This document shows, piece by piece, positions 1 through 7,061 of a stretch of 19,514 nt of DNA. The DNA is from Aminidesulfovibrio sp040307135 (GTDB lineage: Bacteria > Desulfobacterota > Desulfovibrionia > Desulfovibrionales > Desulfovibrionaceae): contig JAWRKD010000178.1 of the NCBI GenBank assembly GCA_040307135.1, positions 1 to 19,514 of the forward strand. Direction: 5' to 3'. The stretch's first letter is position 1. Every line of letters begins with the position of its first letter. The notes under the pieces were generated by a model. It ran no database searches, was not told the DNA's origin, and saw nothing but the letters and a program-made list of their open reading frames with translations. The position numbers and the translations under genes were made by a program.

Positions 1-401
1 TGCACGCCGCCCGCGCCCTCGGTGATGGTGCGCCCGGCCCCGCCGCCCGTGGAAACGGGCGCGGACCCGGTGTTGGCCGCGCCGCCGCCCCCGCCGCCGC
101 CGGACACGGCGCCGCCGCCGGACGCGGCGTAGGGGATGTGCGGGGCGCTCGTGTCGATGGGCACCGAGCCGCCGGGGGTGTAGTGGGACTCGCCCACCGG
201 GTGGATGACCAGGGGCGGCGAGGTGTCGATGGGCACGTAGCCGCCGGGCAGGTAGTGGGATTCGCCCTGGAACAGGGTCACGTGGGCCGGGGGCCCCACC
301 TGGAGCTGGCCCGGGGGGGCCGCGGTGACCTGGCCCGGGGGGGCCGCCGTGACCTGGCCGGGGGGCCCGGCCACGATGTTGTCCGTGAGTCCGACGTTCA
401 T
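1..401 (-). CDS. Repeat-rich Pro/Gly protein, C-terminus cut by window edge
   Basis: I do not recognise this protein. The frame opens at ATG 401-399 (MNVGLTDNIV...) and stays open to base 1, so about 133 N-terminal residues are visible and the C-terminus lies outside. It starts with two copies of an 8-residue unit (PPGQVTAA) and a third degenerate copy. Two copies of a 24-residue unit follow, with core GESHYxPGGxVPIDTS, then a Gly/Ser/Ala-rich low-complexity stretch. There is no signal peptide or membrane segment in the visible part. A promoter-like sequence lies 46 bases upstream of the start, while the SD (GGGA) is weak. Low-complexity modular repeats fit a structural or appendage protein, possibly phage-derived given the portal gene in the window, but that link is only inference. 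The clean frame and start make it a likely real gene. Confidence 0.6.
   Translation of the reverse strand, partial: MNVGLTDNIVAGPPGQVTAAPPGQVTAAPPGQLQVGPPAHVTLFQGESHYLPGGYVPIDTSPPLVIHPVGESHYTPGGSVPIDTSAPHIPYAASGGGAVSGGGGGGGAANTGSAPVSTGGGAGRTITEGAGGV
151..268. repeat. Two 46-bp direct repeats 72 bp apart, coding
   Basis: Copies at 151-196 and 223-268 encode the two GESHYxPGGxVPIDTS units of the first gene. The period is exactly 72 bp (24 codons), so the repeat evolves in frame. Confidence 0.75.
307..354. repeat. Tandem 24-bp repeat, two near-perfect copies plus a degenerate third
   Basis: Copies at 307-330 and 331-354 differ at one base, and a degenerate third begins at 355. They encode the PPGQVTAA octapeptides of the first gene. 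The 24-bp unit is one third of the 72-bp period of the neighbouring longer repeat. Confidence 0.8.
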
Positions 402-446
402 GGTTCCCGTCCCTGGCCGCGGCTGCGGGATTGCGCGACCATACCG

Positions 447-475
447 AACATAGCGCCCCGGCCATCCGGGGTCAA
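447..475 (-). promoter_or_regulatory. Sigma70-like promoter with a dyad filling its spacer
   Basis: On the minus strand, TTGACC (475-470) is followed by a 17-base spacer and TATGTT (452-447), about 46 bases upstream of the first gene's ATG. The spacer is almost filled by the inverted repeat CCCCGG-N4-CCGGGG (456-471), which also covers the last two bases of the -35 box. A dyad in this position suits a repressor or a MerR-type activator. The promoter call rests on consensus match only. Confidence 0.45.
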
Positions 476-574
476 CCGGCCGCCTGGTTCGCGGAAAGGC
501 GGTCCCGGTTCAACAGGGGGCGCCGACCTGGGAAAAAGAGGGAGACAACCCCGTATGTTGAAAGAGCGGCGCCG

Positions 575-1123
575 CTATGCTTTCAGCTTGAGCGTCCAGG
601 CCTTGAGCGCGGCCATCTGCTCCTGGATCAGCCCCCTGATCCGCTCGTCCACCAGGTCCCCGGCCTCGTTGAAGCTCTCGCTGAAGGCGTTGGAAAAGAC
701 CTCGGGCTGGTTCAGGGGGTGCATGTTCAGGAACACGCAGCTCTGACGCAGGTGGTACTGGGCGCGCGAGGAGCCCATGCCCCCGCCCGCGCCCATGATG
801 GCCACGGGCATGTGGGCCAGGAGCCGGTTGTCCGGCTCGCGCGAGGCCCAGTCCAGGATGTTCTTGAGGGCCGGGGCCATGGAGTAGTTGTACTCGGCGC
901 AGGCCAGGACCAGGGCGTCCGCGGCCTCGATCTGCCGGAAGACGCGCAGCACGGACGCGGGCTTCTCGGTGATGTCCTGGTTGTAGAAGGGCACGTCCAG
1001 GAGGCTGGCCACGTCCATGGTCACGCCGCCGGGCAGCAGGGACCCGGCCGCGCGCAGCAGGCCGGAGTTGCGCGACTGGCGGCGCAGGCTGCCGGAAATG
1101 CCCAGGAATTTCAATGTGCTCAT
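575..1123 (-). CDS. NADPH-dependent FMN reductase family flavoprotein
   Basis: This 182-residue protein belongs to the flavodoxin-like NADPH-dependent FMN reductase family (PF03358), cytosolic enzymes that reduce FMN or quinone-type acceptors with NAD(P)H. The N-terminus has the phosphate-binding loop GISGSLRRQSRN. A central ADALVLACAEYNYSMAP segment followed by LKNILDWASREP is the usual FMN-contacting region, and PVAIMGAGGGMGSSRAQ matches the conserved loop after it. Length is normal for the family. ATG 1123 has a strong SD (AAGGAGG, 6-base spacing). It lies 32 bases downstream of the exported ATC-hydrolase-like gene and shares with it an identical 11-base leader, ACGCAAGGAGG, so the two are probably one operon. 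The physiological substrate cannot be read from sequence. Confidence 0.85.
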   Translation of the reverse strand: MSTLKFLGISGSLRRQSRNSGLLRAAGSLLPGGVTMDVASLLDVPFYNQDITEKPASVLRVFRQIEAADALVLACAEYNYSMAPALKNILDWASREPDNRLLAHMPVAIMGAGGGMGSSRAQYHLRQSCVFLNMHPLNQPEVFSNAFSESFNEAGDLVDERIRGLIQEQMAALKAWTLKLKA

Positions 1124-1155
1124 TGTGTTCCTCCTTGCGTTGCGGGGTCGGCGGG

Positions 1156-1944
1156 CTAGGCGAACCGGCTCGGGGCCTCGGTGTCCCAGTCCTGGGTTAC
1201 TGGTCCATCCATCTTGTACCGGAAATCGCAGCGGTCCGCACCTGCGGCCAGGGTGCCCTTGCGGAAGAGACCGGTGCCCATGGCCCGGGAGGCCAGGAAG
1301 TCGTTGATGCAGAAGTACGGCGCCGCCTCGGCCGCGCCCAGGGCCTGGAAGTATTTCAGGGCCCCGCACTGGCTGTAGTCGTAGCCCAGGTCGAAGGTCC
1401 GGCCGTCGCCGGGCACGAACGCGGCCACCCAGTCGCCGGGGTATTTGCGCCGCTGCGAGGCCGCGGCCCAGGCCTCCAGCTTCTTCCGGCTCTCGGCCGT
1501 GAACAGGGCCGCGCCCTGGGCCTTGAGCGTGGCGGCCGGGGCCTGGGCCAGGGCGCGGGCGTTCAGGTCGTAGTAGATCCGGCCGCTGTCCCGGCCCGTG
1601 ATCCCGCGCGGGGACAGGGCCAGGTGCATGGCCGCCAGCTGGCCCGCGGCCAGGATGAAGGGCTGGTTGCGGTTTTCCGCCCCGCCCACGTCGGGCATGT
1701 CCGGCACGAGGCGGGCGAACAGGGCGCGGGCCTCGGCGCAGGCGTCGGCCGCCTGTTTCGCGCCCAGCCGGGGCGCGAGCATGGCCTGGAAGCCCTGGCA
1801 GGTCCCCTCGAAGCCGGCCAGGATCGCGGCCCGGTTCTCGGCGTAGTAGTTCCCGGACGCCGCCCGGAGCGGCGCGGGAGCGAGACAGGCCCAGGCGCAG
1901 CCCAGGCCCGTGAGGCGCAGGAAATCGCGGCGGGACAGGATCAT
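1156..1944 (-). CDS. Exported L-2-amino-thiazoline-4-carboxylic acid hydrolase family protein
   Basis: The C-terminal half (residues about 185-255) matches the ATC hydrolase family (PF14196): a YSQCGALKYFQALG segment, then a C-x2-D region, RKGTLAAGADRCDFRYK and an acidic tail. Characterised members open the thiazoline ring of ATC on the way to cysteine, but the family is wide and many members have unknown substrates. The N-terminus, MILSRRDFLRLTG followed by a hydrophobic stretch to about residue 29, looks like a Tat signal, so the product is probably folded before export. That is unusual for an ATC hydrolase, which is normally cytosolic. ATG 1944 has a strong SD (AAGGAGG). Cysteines conserved near residues 194, 216 and 245 could be functional. 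Downstream, after 32 bases, is the FMN reductase. Confidence 0.75.
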   Translation of the reverse strand: MILSRRDFLRLTGLGCAWACLAPAPLRAASGNYYAENRAAILAGFEGTCQGFQAMLAPRLGAKQAADACAEARALFARLVPDMPDVGGAENRNQPFILAAGQLAAMHLALSPRGITGRDSGRIYYDLNARALAQAPAATLKAQGAALFTAESRKKLEAWAAASQRRKYPGDWVAAFVPGDGRTFDLGYDYSQCGALKYFQALGAAEAAPYFCINDFLASRAMGTGLFRKGTLAAGADRCDFRYKMDGPVTQDWDTEAPSRFA

Positions 1945-1969
1945 GAAAGCCTCCTTGCGTGCGGCCCCT

Positions 1970-2011
1970 GGGGCCGGGACAAATATGCCCCGGCCCCCGA
2001 GGGCTTGGCAA
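1970..2011 (-). promoter_or_regulatory. GC-rich hairpin around a -10-like element upstream of the ATC-hydrolase-like gene
   Basis: A perfect 9-bp inverted repeat, GGGGCCGGG (1970-1978) with CCCGGCCCC (1989-1997), encloses a 10-base AT-rich loop. On the minus strand the loop carries CATATT (1987-1982), 18 bases from TTGCCA (2011-2006), a possible promoter for the two-gene unit. The stem could be an operator. It could also end transcription from the gene stopping at 2020, but no T-run follows on the minus strand. Confidence 0.4.
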
Positions 2012-2019
2012 GGGGCGGG

Positions 2020-2793
2020 CTAGAGCGGCCCTCCGGTGGGGTCCGGGACCTCCGGGACCCGCATGGCCGGGCTCTTCTGCGGGGTGAAATCCGGCTGGGA
2101 CGGGGCCTCGATGACCACCGGCGGCGGGGCCGGCGCCGCGGCCTGGGGCGCGGCCGGGCCCGCCGCTCCGGCGGAAGCGCCCGCCAGGGGCTCGAGGGTG
2201 AGCCCCCGGGACGGCGCAAAGGCGTCCAGGGCCTGGAGGTAGCCGATGACCCGGACCCTGGCCCGGCCCTGCTCGCAGCGCCGCAGATCCGCGGCCATGC
2301 CGGCCAGTTCCTGCTCGCTGCCCAGGACGTAGGGCAGGGCCGCGTCCTCCTTGCGCAGGGTCCAGAAGGCGCCGCCCGCGTCGCGGACCAGGGCCACGGT
2401 CCCCTCCACGATCACCGGGGAGCCCTCGTTCAGGATCTGGGCCTGGTAGCGTTTGAGCATCCGGGTCCGCTCCCGGGTGGAGTCCACGTAGCCCTGGACC
2501 AGGGACACGCCCCGGGCCCGGGCCTCCTCCTGGGCGTACTGCTTGCGGCCCGTGCGGATCCAGGTCCTCTGCGACTCCACCAGGGCCTTGCGCTCCGCGT
2601 CCGGCAGGGCCTGGGTCAGGGCCTTCCAGGTGTCGCTCAGTTCGCGCTCGGCCTGGTTGAACTCCGGCGACTCCCTGCGCAGCGCGGCGTGCTCCTCGTC
2701 GGTCTGGGCCCGGACCGGTCCCGGCAGGAGGGCCGCCAGCAGGCAGGCCAGGGGCAGGAATGCGCCGAGGATGCGGCGCGGGTGCGTGTTCAT
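2020..2793 (-). CDS. Exported LprI-like (DUF1311) protein with Pro/Ala-rich tail
   Basis: A 257-residue protein with a signal peptide (hydrophobic core 9-24, likely cleavage after PVRA at about 29). Residues about 45-110 match the LprI-like/DUF1311 domain (PF07007): helices with AERELSDTWKALTQALPD followed by the hallmark LVESQRTWIRTGRKQ. The cysteine pair usual in this domain is absent here. Residues 125-205 form a second region, with VIVEGTVALVRDAGGAFWTL and RVRVIGYLQALDAF, that looks like a small OB-like fold for binding or nodulation-type modules. The last 50 residues are low-complexity Pro/Ala. LprI itself inhibits lysozyme, and many family members have no assigned role. It is the last gene of the four-gene envelope unit, 25 bases after the lipoprotein gene. 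SD is weak. Confidence 0.7.
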   Translation of the reverse strand: MNTHPRRILGAFLPLACLLAALLPGPVRAQTDEEHAALRRESPEFNQAERELSDTWKALTQALPDAERKALVESQRTWIRTGRKQYAQEEARARGVSLVQGYVDSTRERTRMLKRYQAQILNEGSPVIVEGTVALVRDAGGAFWTLRKEDAALPYVLGSEQELAGMAADLRRCEQGRARVRVIGYLQALDAFAPSRGLTLEPLAGASAGAAGPAAPQAAAPAPPPVVIEAPSQPDFTPQKSPAMRVPEVPDPTGGPL

Positions 2794-2818
2794 GGGGTCA
2801 TTCCCAGGGCGGGCGCCG

Positions 2819-3727
2819 TCAGATGACCTCGTTGCCCAGGCCAGCGTCCACGGTCTCCATGCGCTGGAGCTGGGTGTCCACCGCGGCCTGCTCCATGCGC
2901 ACCGCTTCGATGCTGGTGTCGTACCTGTCCGTGCTGGCCGAAACCGCTTCCAGGGAGTTCTCGTCGAGGCCGGCCAGGTTGCTGTCCGCCTGGGCCGGGG
3001 CGGGCTGGGTCTTGTCGCCGGGCTTGGCGGCGGTCTTGTTCTTCTTGGCCGCGGCCCGCTGGGCCTTCTCGCTGGCGGCGAGCTGCTTCTTCTTCACGGC
3101 CTCGGCGCTGGTCCCGGCCTTCTGGGCCTCGTCGTCCAGGGCGGCCTGGAACTCCTTGTCCTTTTCCTGGCCCGCGCCGTAGGCCTGGCCCAGGATGCGG
3201 GAGGCCTCCTGCATGCCGGCCCGGATCTCGTCGTAGCGCGCCTTGTACTCCTCACGGGAGATCTGCTTGGCCTTGTACTGGGCCACCAGGGCGTCGAAGC
3301 TCTGCTCGTAGCAGGCCCGCGAGGCCTTGCCCGCCAGGGTGACCTGGTCCAGCTTGCCGGCCTCGCCCTGGATGTCGCCCACGTAGCTGGCGTAGCGCGC
3401 CCGGGCGTCCTTGATGGAGTCCTGCTTGGCCTTGGCGTAGCCCAGGAGGCCGCCGGCCAGCGCCCCCGCGCCCGCGCCCACGAGCACGCCCGTGGTGTTC
3501 CTGCCGGCCAGGCCGCCGAGGAGGGCGCCCACGGCCGCGCCGCTCACCGCGCCGATGGCCGTGTACTGGGTGGTCTTGTCGCCGGAGTCGCGCAGCTCCT
3601 GGATCGGCTGGTAGCAGGCCGGGTAGTAGGCCACCGGCGTGGTCTTGGGCCCGTAATTGTCCTTGGCGCAGCCCGAGGTCAGGAGCAGGACGCAGGAAAG
3701 GACGATGGCGAGAACGGATCGTTTCAT
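2819..3727 (-). CDS. Glycine-zipper lipoprotein with coiled-coil region
   Basis: A 302-residue predicted outer-membrane or periplasmic lipoprotein. The signal peptide ends LLLTSGC, so Cys20 would be lipidated. The -3 residue is Thr rather than Leu, slightly off consensus. Residues about 56-96 form a glycine zipper of repeated G-x3-G spacing (e.g. GAVSGAAVGALLGGLAG), as in membrane-inserting Gly-zipper 2TM proteins. Residues 100-190 are charged helices, and a Lys/Ala/Gln-rich linker follows at about 205-250. Two Cys at 38 and 140 could form a disulfide. ATG 3727 has an excellent SD (AGGAGG), 14 bases after the upstream membrane-protein gene. The role is unknown; the context suggests an envelope complex with its operon partners. 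Confidence 0.8.
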   Translation of the reverse strand: MKRSVLAIVLSCVLLLTSGCAKDNYGPKTTPVAYYPACYQPIQELRDSGDKTTQYTAIGAVSGAAVGALLGGLAGRNTTGVLVGAGAGALAGGLLGYAKAKQDSIKDARARYASYVGDIQGEAGKLDQVTLAGKASRACYEQSFDALVAQYKAKQISREEYKARYDEIRAGMQEASRILGQAYGAGQEKDKEFQAALDDEAQKAGTSAEAVKKKQLAASEKAQRAAAKKNKTAAKPGDKTQPAPAQADSNLAGLDENSLEAVSASTDRYDTSIEAVRMEQAAVDTQLQRMETVDAGLGNEVI

Positions 3728-3741
3728 GGAGCAACCTCCTG

Positions 3742-4524
3742 TCAGGCGTTGGTTTCTTCGCGCGGCTGCAAGATGCTCAGGATGAGATAGGAGTTCTTCT
3801 CGATCCCGAGGATGGCGAGGTAGATCATGAGGCCGATGAAGGCGCCGAAAGAGATCCCGGCGGCGTACAGGGAGGTCATGGCCAGCAGGCGCCTTTCGCT
3901 CGCGCGCAGCGTGGCCGCGGCGATCTCTTTTTTCTGGCGCGCGATGTCGTCCGCGATGGCGGTATAGAAAAAGGTCAGGAACTCGGCCCAGGTGATGTAC
4001 TCGGGATCGTCGCGGGCCAGGTTCCGGATGCGGGCCGCGTCGGCCTCCAGGTTCTTCACCTCGGCCTCCAGGACGTCGAGCACGTCCTTGGTCGGCATGA
4101 GGGAGCCGAACGACGTGGCCCGCTTGTAGATCTTGGCCCGGGTGTTGTTGGAGGGCTCCAGCTGGTTGGCGTTGCGGGCGAACGTCTTGAGCGAGATCTC
4201 AATGCGGGTCATCTGCTCCATGAATTCCAAAGGGATGTTGTCCGGATTCTGCGGCGGGGCCTCCTGGGCCTCGGGCGAAGGCTGCACGGCGGCCTTCCTG
4301 GCGTTTTCCACGTCGTGCTTGCGCTTGGACTTGGCGTCCTTGAGGACGCCGTAGGAGGGTTTGGGTTCCTTGACGGCGGTGTCGGCCGTGGCGTTCAGGT
4401 TCACCAGCCCGAAGATCGCCGCGCCGATGGCGAAGATCAGGGCGAGAATGGCGGCGAACATCATGACGTACTTGGTGATCGTGAAGAACTTCCGTTCGAG
4501 GCTGGGCAGCATGGCGTTTTTCAT
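3742..4524 (-). CDS. Two-pass membrane protein of unknown function
   Basis: I do not recognise a named family. The product is 260 residues with a membrane segment near the N-terminus (about 18-42, MMFAAILALIFAIGAAIFGL) and a second near the C-terminus (about 213-240, GISFGAFIGLMIYLAILGI). Between them lie about 170 hydrophilic, mainly helical residues, including a Pro-rich stretch at about 75-95 (SPEAQEAPPQNPDNIPLEF). This places a large soluble loop on one face of the membrane with both ends on the other. It starts 8 bases after the TPR gene stops and ends 14 bases before the lipoprotein gene, so it is translated from the same message. The SD is poor at ATG 4524, and translational coupling to the TPR gene is likely. 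A partner of the TPR and lipoprotein products in the envelope is an inference. Confidence 0.8.
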   Translation of the reverse strand: MKNAMLPSLERKFFTITKYVMMFAAILALIFAIGAAIFGLVNLNATADTAVKEPKPSYGVLKDAKSKRKHDVENARKAAVQPSPEAQEAPPQNPDNIPLEFMEQMTRIEISLKTFARNANQLEPSNNTRAKIYKRATSFGSLMPTKDVLDVLEAEVKNLEADAARIRNLARDDPEYITWAEFLTFFYTAIADDIARQKKEIAAATLRASERRLLAMTSLYAAGISFGAFIGLMIYLAILGIEKNSYLILSILQPREETNA

Positions 4525-4532
4525 GGGGTCAC

Positions 4533-5282
4533 CTACATCCATTCCTTGAACGCGTTGATCTGGTTGATGATGCTCTTGATTTCCTCCCGCTTCACCTCGT
4601 CGCTCAGCAGACGGTAGGCGTTCTGCAGCACGTTCTCGGACTGCTGGAGGTCGTTTTTCCGCAGCAGGATGTTGCCGGTGTAGTAGAGGATCTCGCCGCG
4701 CTGCTGGTCCGAGGCCCCCTTGCGGGCCGCGGTCTCGAAGTCGTTCAGGGCCTCGTCGTTCTTGTTCAGCTTGTAGTAGAGCACGCCGCGCCGGAGATAG
4801 TGGATGGCCGCGCCGCCATTGAGGCTGATGGCCTTGTCCAGGTCCTCGATGGCCTGCACCAGGTCGCCGGTCTCGCGGTTGGCGATGCCGCGCAGGGAAT
4901 AGGCCTTGTCGTTGGCCGGGCTGATCTCGATGGCCTTGGTCAGGGCGGCCACGGCCTCGGGGTAGTGCTTGCCCGAGTAGAGCAGGGCCCCGTACTGCAA
5001 GAGGAACTGCGAATTGGCCGGCGACAGTTCCGTGGCCTTCTTGGCGTAGGTCAGGGCGTCGCCCGCATTCTCCTCGATGATGCTCAACATGTAGTAGGCG
5101 TTGGCCTTCTCCTCGCTGTTGGAGTTGGCCGAGGAGGCCACGCCCTGGAGCAAGGGCTTGGCCACGGCGTAGTCCCTGTTCCTGATGAGCGCGGCGGCCT
5201 GGTTGATGTCGTCCACCGGAGTCGCCTGCGCCCAGGAGGGAAGGCACAAGAGCATGAAAAGCACGCACAGGAGCCTGTACAT
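4533..5282 (-). CDS. Exported TPR-repeat protein
   Basis: A 249-residue protein with a signal peptide (MYRLLCVLFMLLCLPSWAQA, cleavage after about residue 20) and four to five tetratricopeptide repeats. Clear units are near 61-92, 93-125 (PEAVAALTKAIEISPAN), 126-158 (VQAIEDLDKAISLNGG) and 160-192 (DEALNDFETAARKG), with a degenerate one at about 196-228. TPR proteins are protein-binding scaffolds; this one would act in the periplasm. It is the first gene of a four-gene unit (TPR, two-pass membrane protein, lipoprotein, LprI-like). The start at 5282 follows a purine-rich GGGGGAAA SD. The sequence does not say which complex it serves. Confidence 0.85.
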   Translation of the reverse strand: MYRLLCVLFMLLCLPSWAQATPVDDINQAAALIRNRDYAVAKPLLQGVASSANSNSEEKANAYYMLSIIEENAGDALTYAKKATELSPANSQFLLQYGALLYSGKHYPEAVAALTKAIEISPANDKAYSLRGIANRETGDLVQAIEDLDKAISLNGGAAIHYLRRGVLYYKLNKNDEALNDFETAARKGASDQQRGEILYYTGNILLRKNDLQQSENVLQNAYRLLSDEVKREEIKSIINQINAFKEWM

Positions 5283-5485
5283 ATGTTTCCCCCATCAGCC
5301 GAATATTGAAGAGCAGGAAGAGACGGCGAGGAGCCTGCCCCGGATGCGGCATCCACCCTGCCGCCCGAAGCCGGATCCTTCCTGAACGAATCACTTTTCA
5401 GATAATTCTTGCAAAATGGCAAGCTCAGAATAATCGAATACCTGATCGTCGCGGTTGGAGATTCTGGCGTGTTCGCCGGCCAAGG
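5283..5485. other. Intergenic region upstream of the TPR operon
   Basis: No gene seen. It must hold the minus-strand promoter of the TPR operon. The most AT-rich part (5395-5440) carries an inverted repeat, CTTGC (5408-5412) with GCAAG (5419-5423), but I cannot assign convincing -35 and -10 boxes. Confidence 0.4.
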
Positions 5486-5518
5486 AAAAAGAGGCCTGTC
5501 CGTTCCCAGACAGGCCTC
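5486..5518 (-). terminator. Rho-independent terminator after the portal gene
   Basis: A perfect 10-bp stem (GAGGCCTGTC, 5491-5500, with GACAGGCCTC, 5509-5518) and an 8-base loop are followed on the minus strand by TTTTT (5490-5486). It lies 28 bases beyond the portal stop codon, so the phage module ends here as a closed transcription unit. Confidence 0.9.
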
Positions 5519-5545
5519 CTGCGCTGTTTTGCGCCGGGCATAGTC

Positions 5546-7060
5546 CTACTTCCAGCGCCCCCGCCGGATTTCCGCCACCCGGTCCTCGGGCCGCAGGTAG
5601 TCCTGGGGCGCGCCGAAGAGCTCCACGGCGTGGCGGGCGATGCGGTCCGCGTCGAAGTTGTCCATGACCCCCAGGGGGTCGCCGTCCTTCACGAACGGGG
5701 CCACGTAGGCCATGGCCTGGGCCAGGGTCTGGGCCTCGTACTGCTTCTGGGCCCGGGCCACGGGCGAGGAGTAGTCCATGACCAGGTCCTCGCGGGTCAG
5801 GCCCCGCGGCAGGGGCGGCAGGCAGCCCGCGCGCAGCAGCACGTTGAACGAGCGCGTGAGCAGCGGGGCCAGGAACTCGGTCTGGAGCCGGCCCAGCACC
5901 GGCCCCAGCACGCGCATCTTCTCGCTCTGGCGGATGAGGGCCTCGGTGGCCGAAAGCGCGGGCGAGCCCGGGGGCTGGAGCTGGTCGTTCAGGAAGATGC
6001 GGCGGATGGACTCGCGCCGCGCCTCCATCATGGATTCCGTGGCCTTGAGGTCCACGGCCACGGGCAGGGCCTCCACGCGGTCCGTGGTCCCGGCCCGGTA
6101 GTACGAGAGCCCGCCCGGCCCCGAGTGGATCTGGCCCAGGAAGCCGTCGTCCGGCACCATGAGCGGCGGGTCGCTCATCTTCTCCGCGGCCATGAGGGCC
6201 GTGCGGCTCATGGCGTTGAGCACGCGGATGTCCGAAAGCGCCGTGAGCCCCGGGCCGCGGCCATAGACCTCGCCCGCGGCCTTGGACCAGCGCGGGACCA
6301 TGTAGGGCATCTCCAGGTAGCCGGACTCCTCCAGCACCCGGGCCTCGGCCGCCTCCACATAGACGCTGGCGAAGGGGAAGTGGCGGCAGCCCAGGCCCAG
6401 GGGGTCGCGGTCCGCGCGCGGGAACACCGCGTGCAGGATCTCCACCTTGTCCTCGGGCTTGTCCGCAAGCTTCTTGCGCGTGGCCTCGGAGCAGGCCTCG
6501 CCCCACTGGGCATAGGCCTGCCGCACGGTGAGCTCGTAGCGCCGCAGCACCGTGTCCACCACGCCGCGGGCCGATTCCGCCAGGACCACCTCGGACAGCG
6601 GCCGGGCCGAGAAGCGCGCCCCGCTCACCGGGTCGGCCTCCACGTAGAGCACGCCCGTGCCCAAGAGGGCCACGTCCAGGTACAGCTCGTGGGCCGCGGC
6701 CTGGAAGCCGCTGGCCTCGGAATTGAACAGGGCCGTGAGCCGTTCCGTGGCCTCGGCCGTGTAGGCCCGCACGCCCTCGGCGTCGGCCAGGCCCTTGTCC
6801 CGCACGCGCACCGAGAACCAGGGCAGGGCCGGGTTGGTCAGCAGCCCGCCCAGGGCCGAGGCCAGCAGGTCCAGGGCGTGGCAGGGCGTGGAGTCGTAGA
6901 TGCGCTCGTCCCCGGCCTGGCCCGGATCGCGGCGGCGGAAGCCGTTCTTGCGCGGGAGCACGTAGTCCGAGAGCTCCTCCCAGGCCCCGAGCCAGGGGTC
7001 GCGGGCGGACTCCAGGTCGCGCCGCCGGGCCAGGAGTTTCCGGATGCGTTCCTGGTCCAT
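5546..7060 (-). CDS. Podovirus head-tail connector (portal) protein
   Basis: A 504-residue protein of the T7 gp8-like head-tail connecting family (PF12236), which forms the dodecameric ring through which DNA enters and leaves the capsid. Diagnostic segments are the start (RRRDLESARDPWLGAWEELS, then DYVLPRKN), RIYDSTPCHALDLLASALGG followed by LLTNPALPWF, and YLDVALLGTGVLYVE at about 127-141. Also visible are EVYGRGPGLTALSDIRVLN at about 265-283, and the late SATEALIRQSEKMRVLGPV. Length is normal for the family and no frame break is visible. The ATG follows the small upstream gene by one base (TGAcATG), a coupled arrangement. It is closed by a strong terminator, and no scaffold or capsid gene follows, which is odd for a phage late operon. 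Confidence 0.93.
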   Translation of the reverse strand: MDQERIRKLLARRRDLESARDPWLGAWEELSDYVLPRKNGFRRRDPGQAGDERIYDSTPCHALDLLASALGGLLTNPALPWFSVRVRDKGLADAEGVRAYTAEATERLTALFNSEASGFQAAAHELYLDVALLGTGVLYVEADPVSGARFSARPLSEVVLAESARGVVDTVLRRYELTVRQAYAQWGEACSEATRKKLADKPEDKVEILHAVFPRADRDPLGLGCRHFPFASVYVEAAEARVLEESGYLEMPYMVPRWSKAAGEVYGRGPGLTALSDIRVLNAMSRTALMAAEKMSDPPLMVPDDGFLGQIHSGPGGLSYYRAGTTDRVEALPVAVDLKATESMMEARRESIRRIFLNDQLQPPGSPALSATEALIRQSEKMRVLGPVLGRLQTEFLAPLLTRSFNVLLRAGCLPPLPRGLTREDLVMDYSSPVARAQKQYEAQTLAQAMAYVAPFVKDGDPLGVMDNFDADRIARHAVELFGAPQDYLRPEDRVAEIRRGRWK

Positions 7061-7061
7061 G

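Noticed and set aside
456..471. The CCCCGG-N4-CCGGGG dyad as a terminator for the FMN reductase gene
   Set aside because: It is followed by no T-run and lies in the spacer of a promoter-like sequence; an operator fits better.
575..2011. A single 478-residue fusion of the reductase with upstream sequence
   Set aside because: The upstream part is a shadow of the ATC-hydrolase-like gene; a strong SD and family-type N-terminus place the reductase start at 1123.
3742..5394. A 550-residue frame joining the membrane protein to upstream sequence
   Set aside because: The first 290 codons are a shadow of the TPR gene; the real start is ATG 4524, just after the TPR stop.
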